Shown: positions 63,422 through 64,000 of the stretch, in pieces
How the letters are laid out: the number at the start of each line of letters is the position of its first letter
How positions within the stretch are numbered: position 1 is the first letter of the stretch
Origin: Thermithiobacillus plumbiphilus
GTDB taxonomy: Bacteria > Pseudomonadota > Gammaproteobacteria > Acidithiobacillales > Thermithiobacillaceae
DNA length: 64,000 nucleotides
NCBI RefSeq assembly: GCF_038070005.1
Contig: NZ_JBBPCO010000008.1
Location: 60,777-124,776 of the forward strand
Reading direction: 5' to 3'
Position numbers and translations under genes: made by a program
Notes under the pieces: model-generated
What the model was told of the DNA's origin: nothing
Database searches by the model: none
Seen by the model: only the letters and a program-made list of their open reading frames with translations

Positions 63422-64000
63422 TCAGTCCAGGGTGTGCCGCATGACGGGACAGAGCAAGCGGAAGCGGCTGCCCTGTCCGGGCTCGCTCTCGACTTGCAGG
63501 CTGGCCTGCATGGACTCGGCCAGCCGGCGCGCCAGGATCAGTCCGAGGCCTTCGATTTGCTGCCCGCTCGCTACGGGATCGAACAGGGCGGCGGCTTGCC
63601 CGGCGCTCATGCCACTACCGGTGTCGCGGACTTCCACCCAGGCCTGGTCCATTTCATCGCGCAGCGAAACCTGTATATGGCCGCCGACACCAATGAACTT
63701 CACGGCATTGGACAGCAGCTGGCTGAGGATCTTGCGGCAGAATCCGGGATCCACCCAGGCGTGCAGTCCCGGCCTGCCTGGCTGGATGTCGATATAGGCG
63801 CCGCGCTCCTGGGCCTGCCCGGCAAAGGCCTGGACCATTTCCTGAACCAGGGGTGCAAGCGCCACCTGCTCCGGCCTGGGTTGGAGCAGATCACTGGCCA
63901 GCAGTGACAGATCAAGCAGATTGTCGAGGCGTTGCCCCAGGCGCTCGGCGCTATGCCGGATGCGTTCGAGCATCTGGCGCTGACGCAATGAGAGCTGGGG
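63422..64000 (-). CDS. Sensor histidine kinase (partial, C-terminal part)
   Basis: Cut by the right edge. The visible 192 codons hold the second helix of the dimerisation domain ([29 protein letters not shown]) and a HATPase: N box [17 protein letters not shown]1 [10 protein letters not shown]2 [15 protein letters not shown]. The phosphorylated His, any sensor and the membrane part lie outside the window. The stop at 63422 is 103 bases upstream of trxA; the gap has a small GC hairpin (63362-63373) near the thioredoxin leader. The regulated process is not visible. Confidence 0.85.
   Translation of the reverse strand, partial: PQLSLRQRQMLERIRHSAERLGQRLDNLLDLSLLASDLLQPRPEQVALAPLVQEMVQAFAGQAQERGAYIDIQPGRPGLHAWVDPGFCRKILSQLLSNAVKFIGVGGHIQVSLRDEMDQAWVEVRDTGSGMSAGQAAALFDPVASGQQIEGLGLILARRLAESMQASLQVESEPGQGSRFRLLCPVMRHTLD

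Overview
The window is chromosomal DNA of a GC-rich Gram-negative proteobacterium. It encodes LPS transport and Kdo synthesis (kdsD, kdsC, lptCAB), a PTS-Ntr type cluster (rpoN, hpf, ptsN, hprK, rapZ), the two-subunit glycyl-tRNA synthetase (glyQ, glyS), RimO and an OmpA-family protein. The mixture (HprK with a soluble PTS, MutS2 inside the rpsU-dnaG-rpoD operon, a PlsC with an H-x4-E motif, rhodanese and TlpA proteins) would fit a lineage near the beta/gamma boundary such as Acidithiobacillia. That placement is an inference; no 16S gene is present.

Layout. 1-2650: right end of an integrated mobile element. It holds a truncated CHC2 primase gene, an AlpA/Xis-like HTH gene, a divergent promoter/operator region, a ribbon-helix-helix gene and a tyrosine integrase that abuts tRNA-Ile2(CAU). 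2658-9685: tRNA-Ile2 and the macromolecular synthesis operon, read leftward (rpsU, yqeY, mutS2, dnaG, rpoD) from an exact-consensus sigma-70 promoter. 9810-16524: tsaD, a TPR protein, DUF1003, plsY, folate genes folB/folK with a pteridine-reductase-like SDR, then midA convergent with an NDUFA9-like SDR. 16748-24909: an entericidin-like lipoprotein, an orphan ORF, lgt, an EAL-HDOD protein, rhodanese, a PfkB-family kinase, an OmpA-family protein, NlpC/P60, TlpA, a cobalamin adenosyltransferase and a PQ-loop protein. 24986-31245: plsC, gmhB, glyS, glyQ, a one-TM protein and rimO.

31313-36248 is the most interesting block: a leftward run encoding a FimV-like TPR membrane protein, a degenerate receiver protein, an MglA/CvnD-like small GTPase, a protein with a possible Roadblock-like C-terminus and a canonical Roadblock/LC7 protein. 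It looks like a GTPase switch tied to a FimV-type polar scaffold. 36437-48877 is one long rightward string of overlapping genes: kdsD-kdsC-lptC-lptA-lptB-rpoN-hpf-ptsN-hprK-rapZ-EIIA(Man)-HPr-EI-AsmA-mutY. It joins LPS export to a PTS that lacks any membrane permease in view.

48963-56596 (rightward): yggX, a 59-residue zinc-ribbon-like protein, a two-domain SagB-type nitroreductase, a second AsmA protein, thiS, thiG, corA and galU. 56606-64000 (leftward): a JAMM peptidase, an E1-like MoeB/ThiF protein and an uncharacterised 152-residue protein in an overlapping operon; then an AI-2E transporter, malic enzyme, a small membrane protein, rpmE, rho, trxA and a histidine kinase cut by the right edge.

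No rRNA, CRISPR array or insertion sequence was seen. Start codons were chosen from ribosome-binding sites and family lengths where the longest reading frame was implausible.
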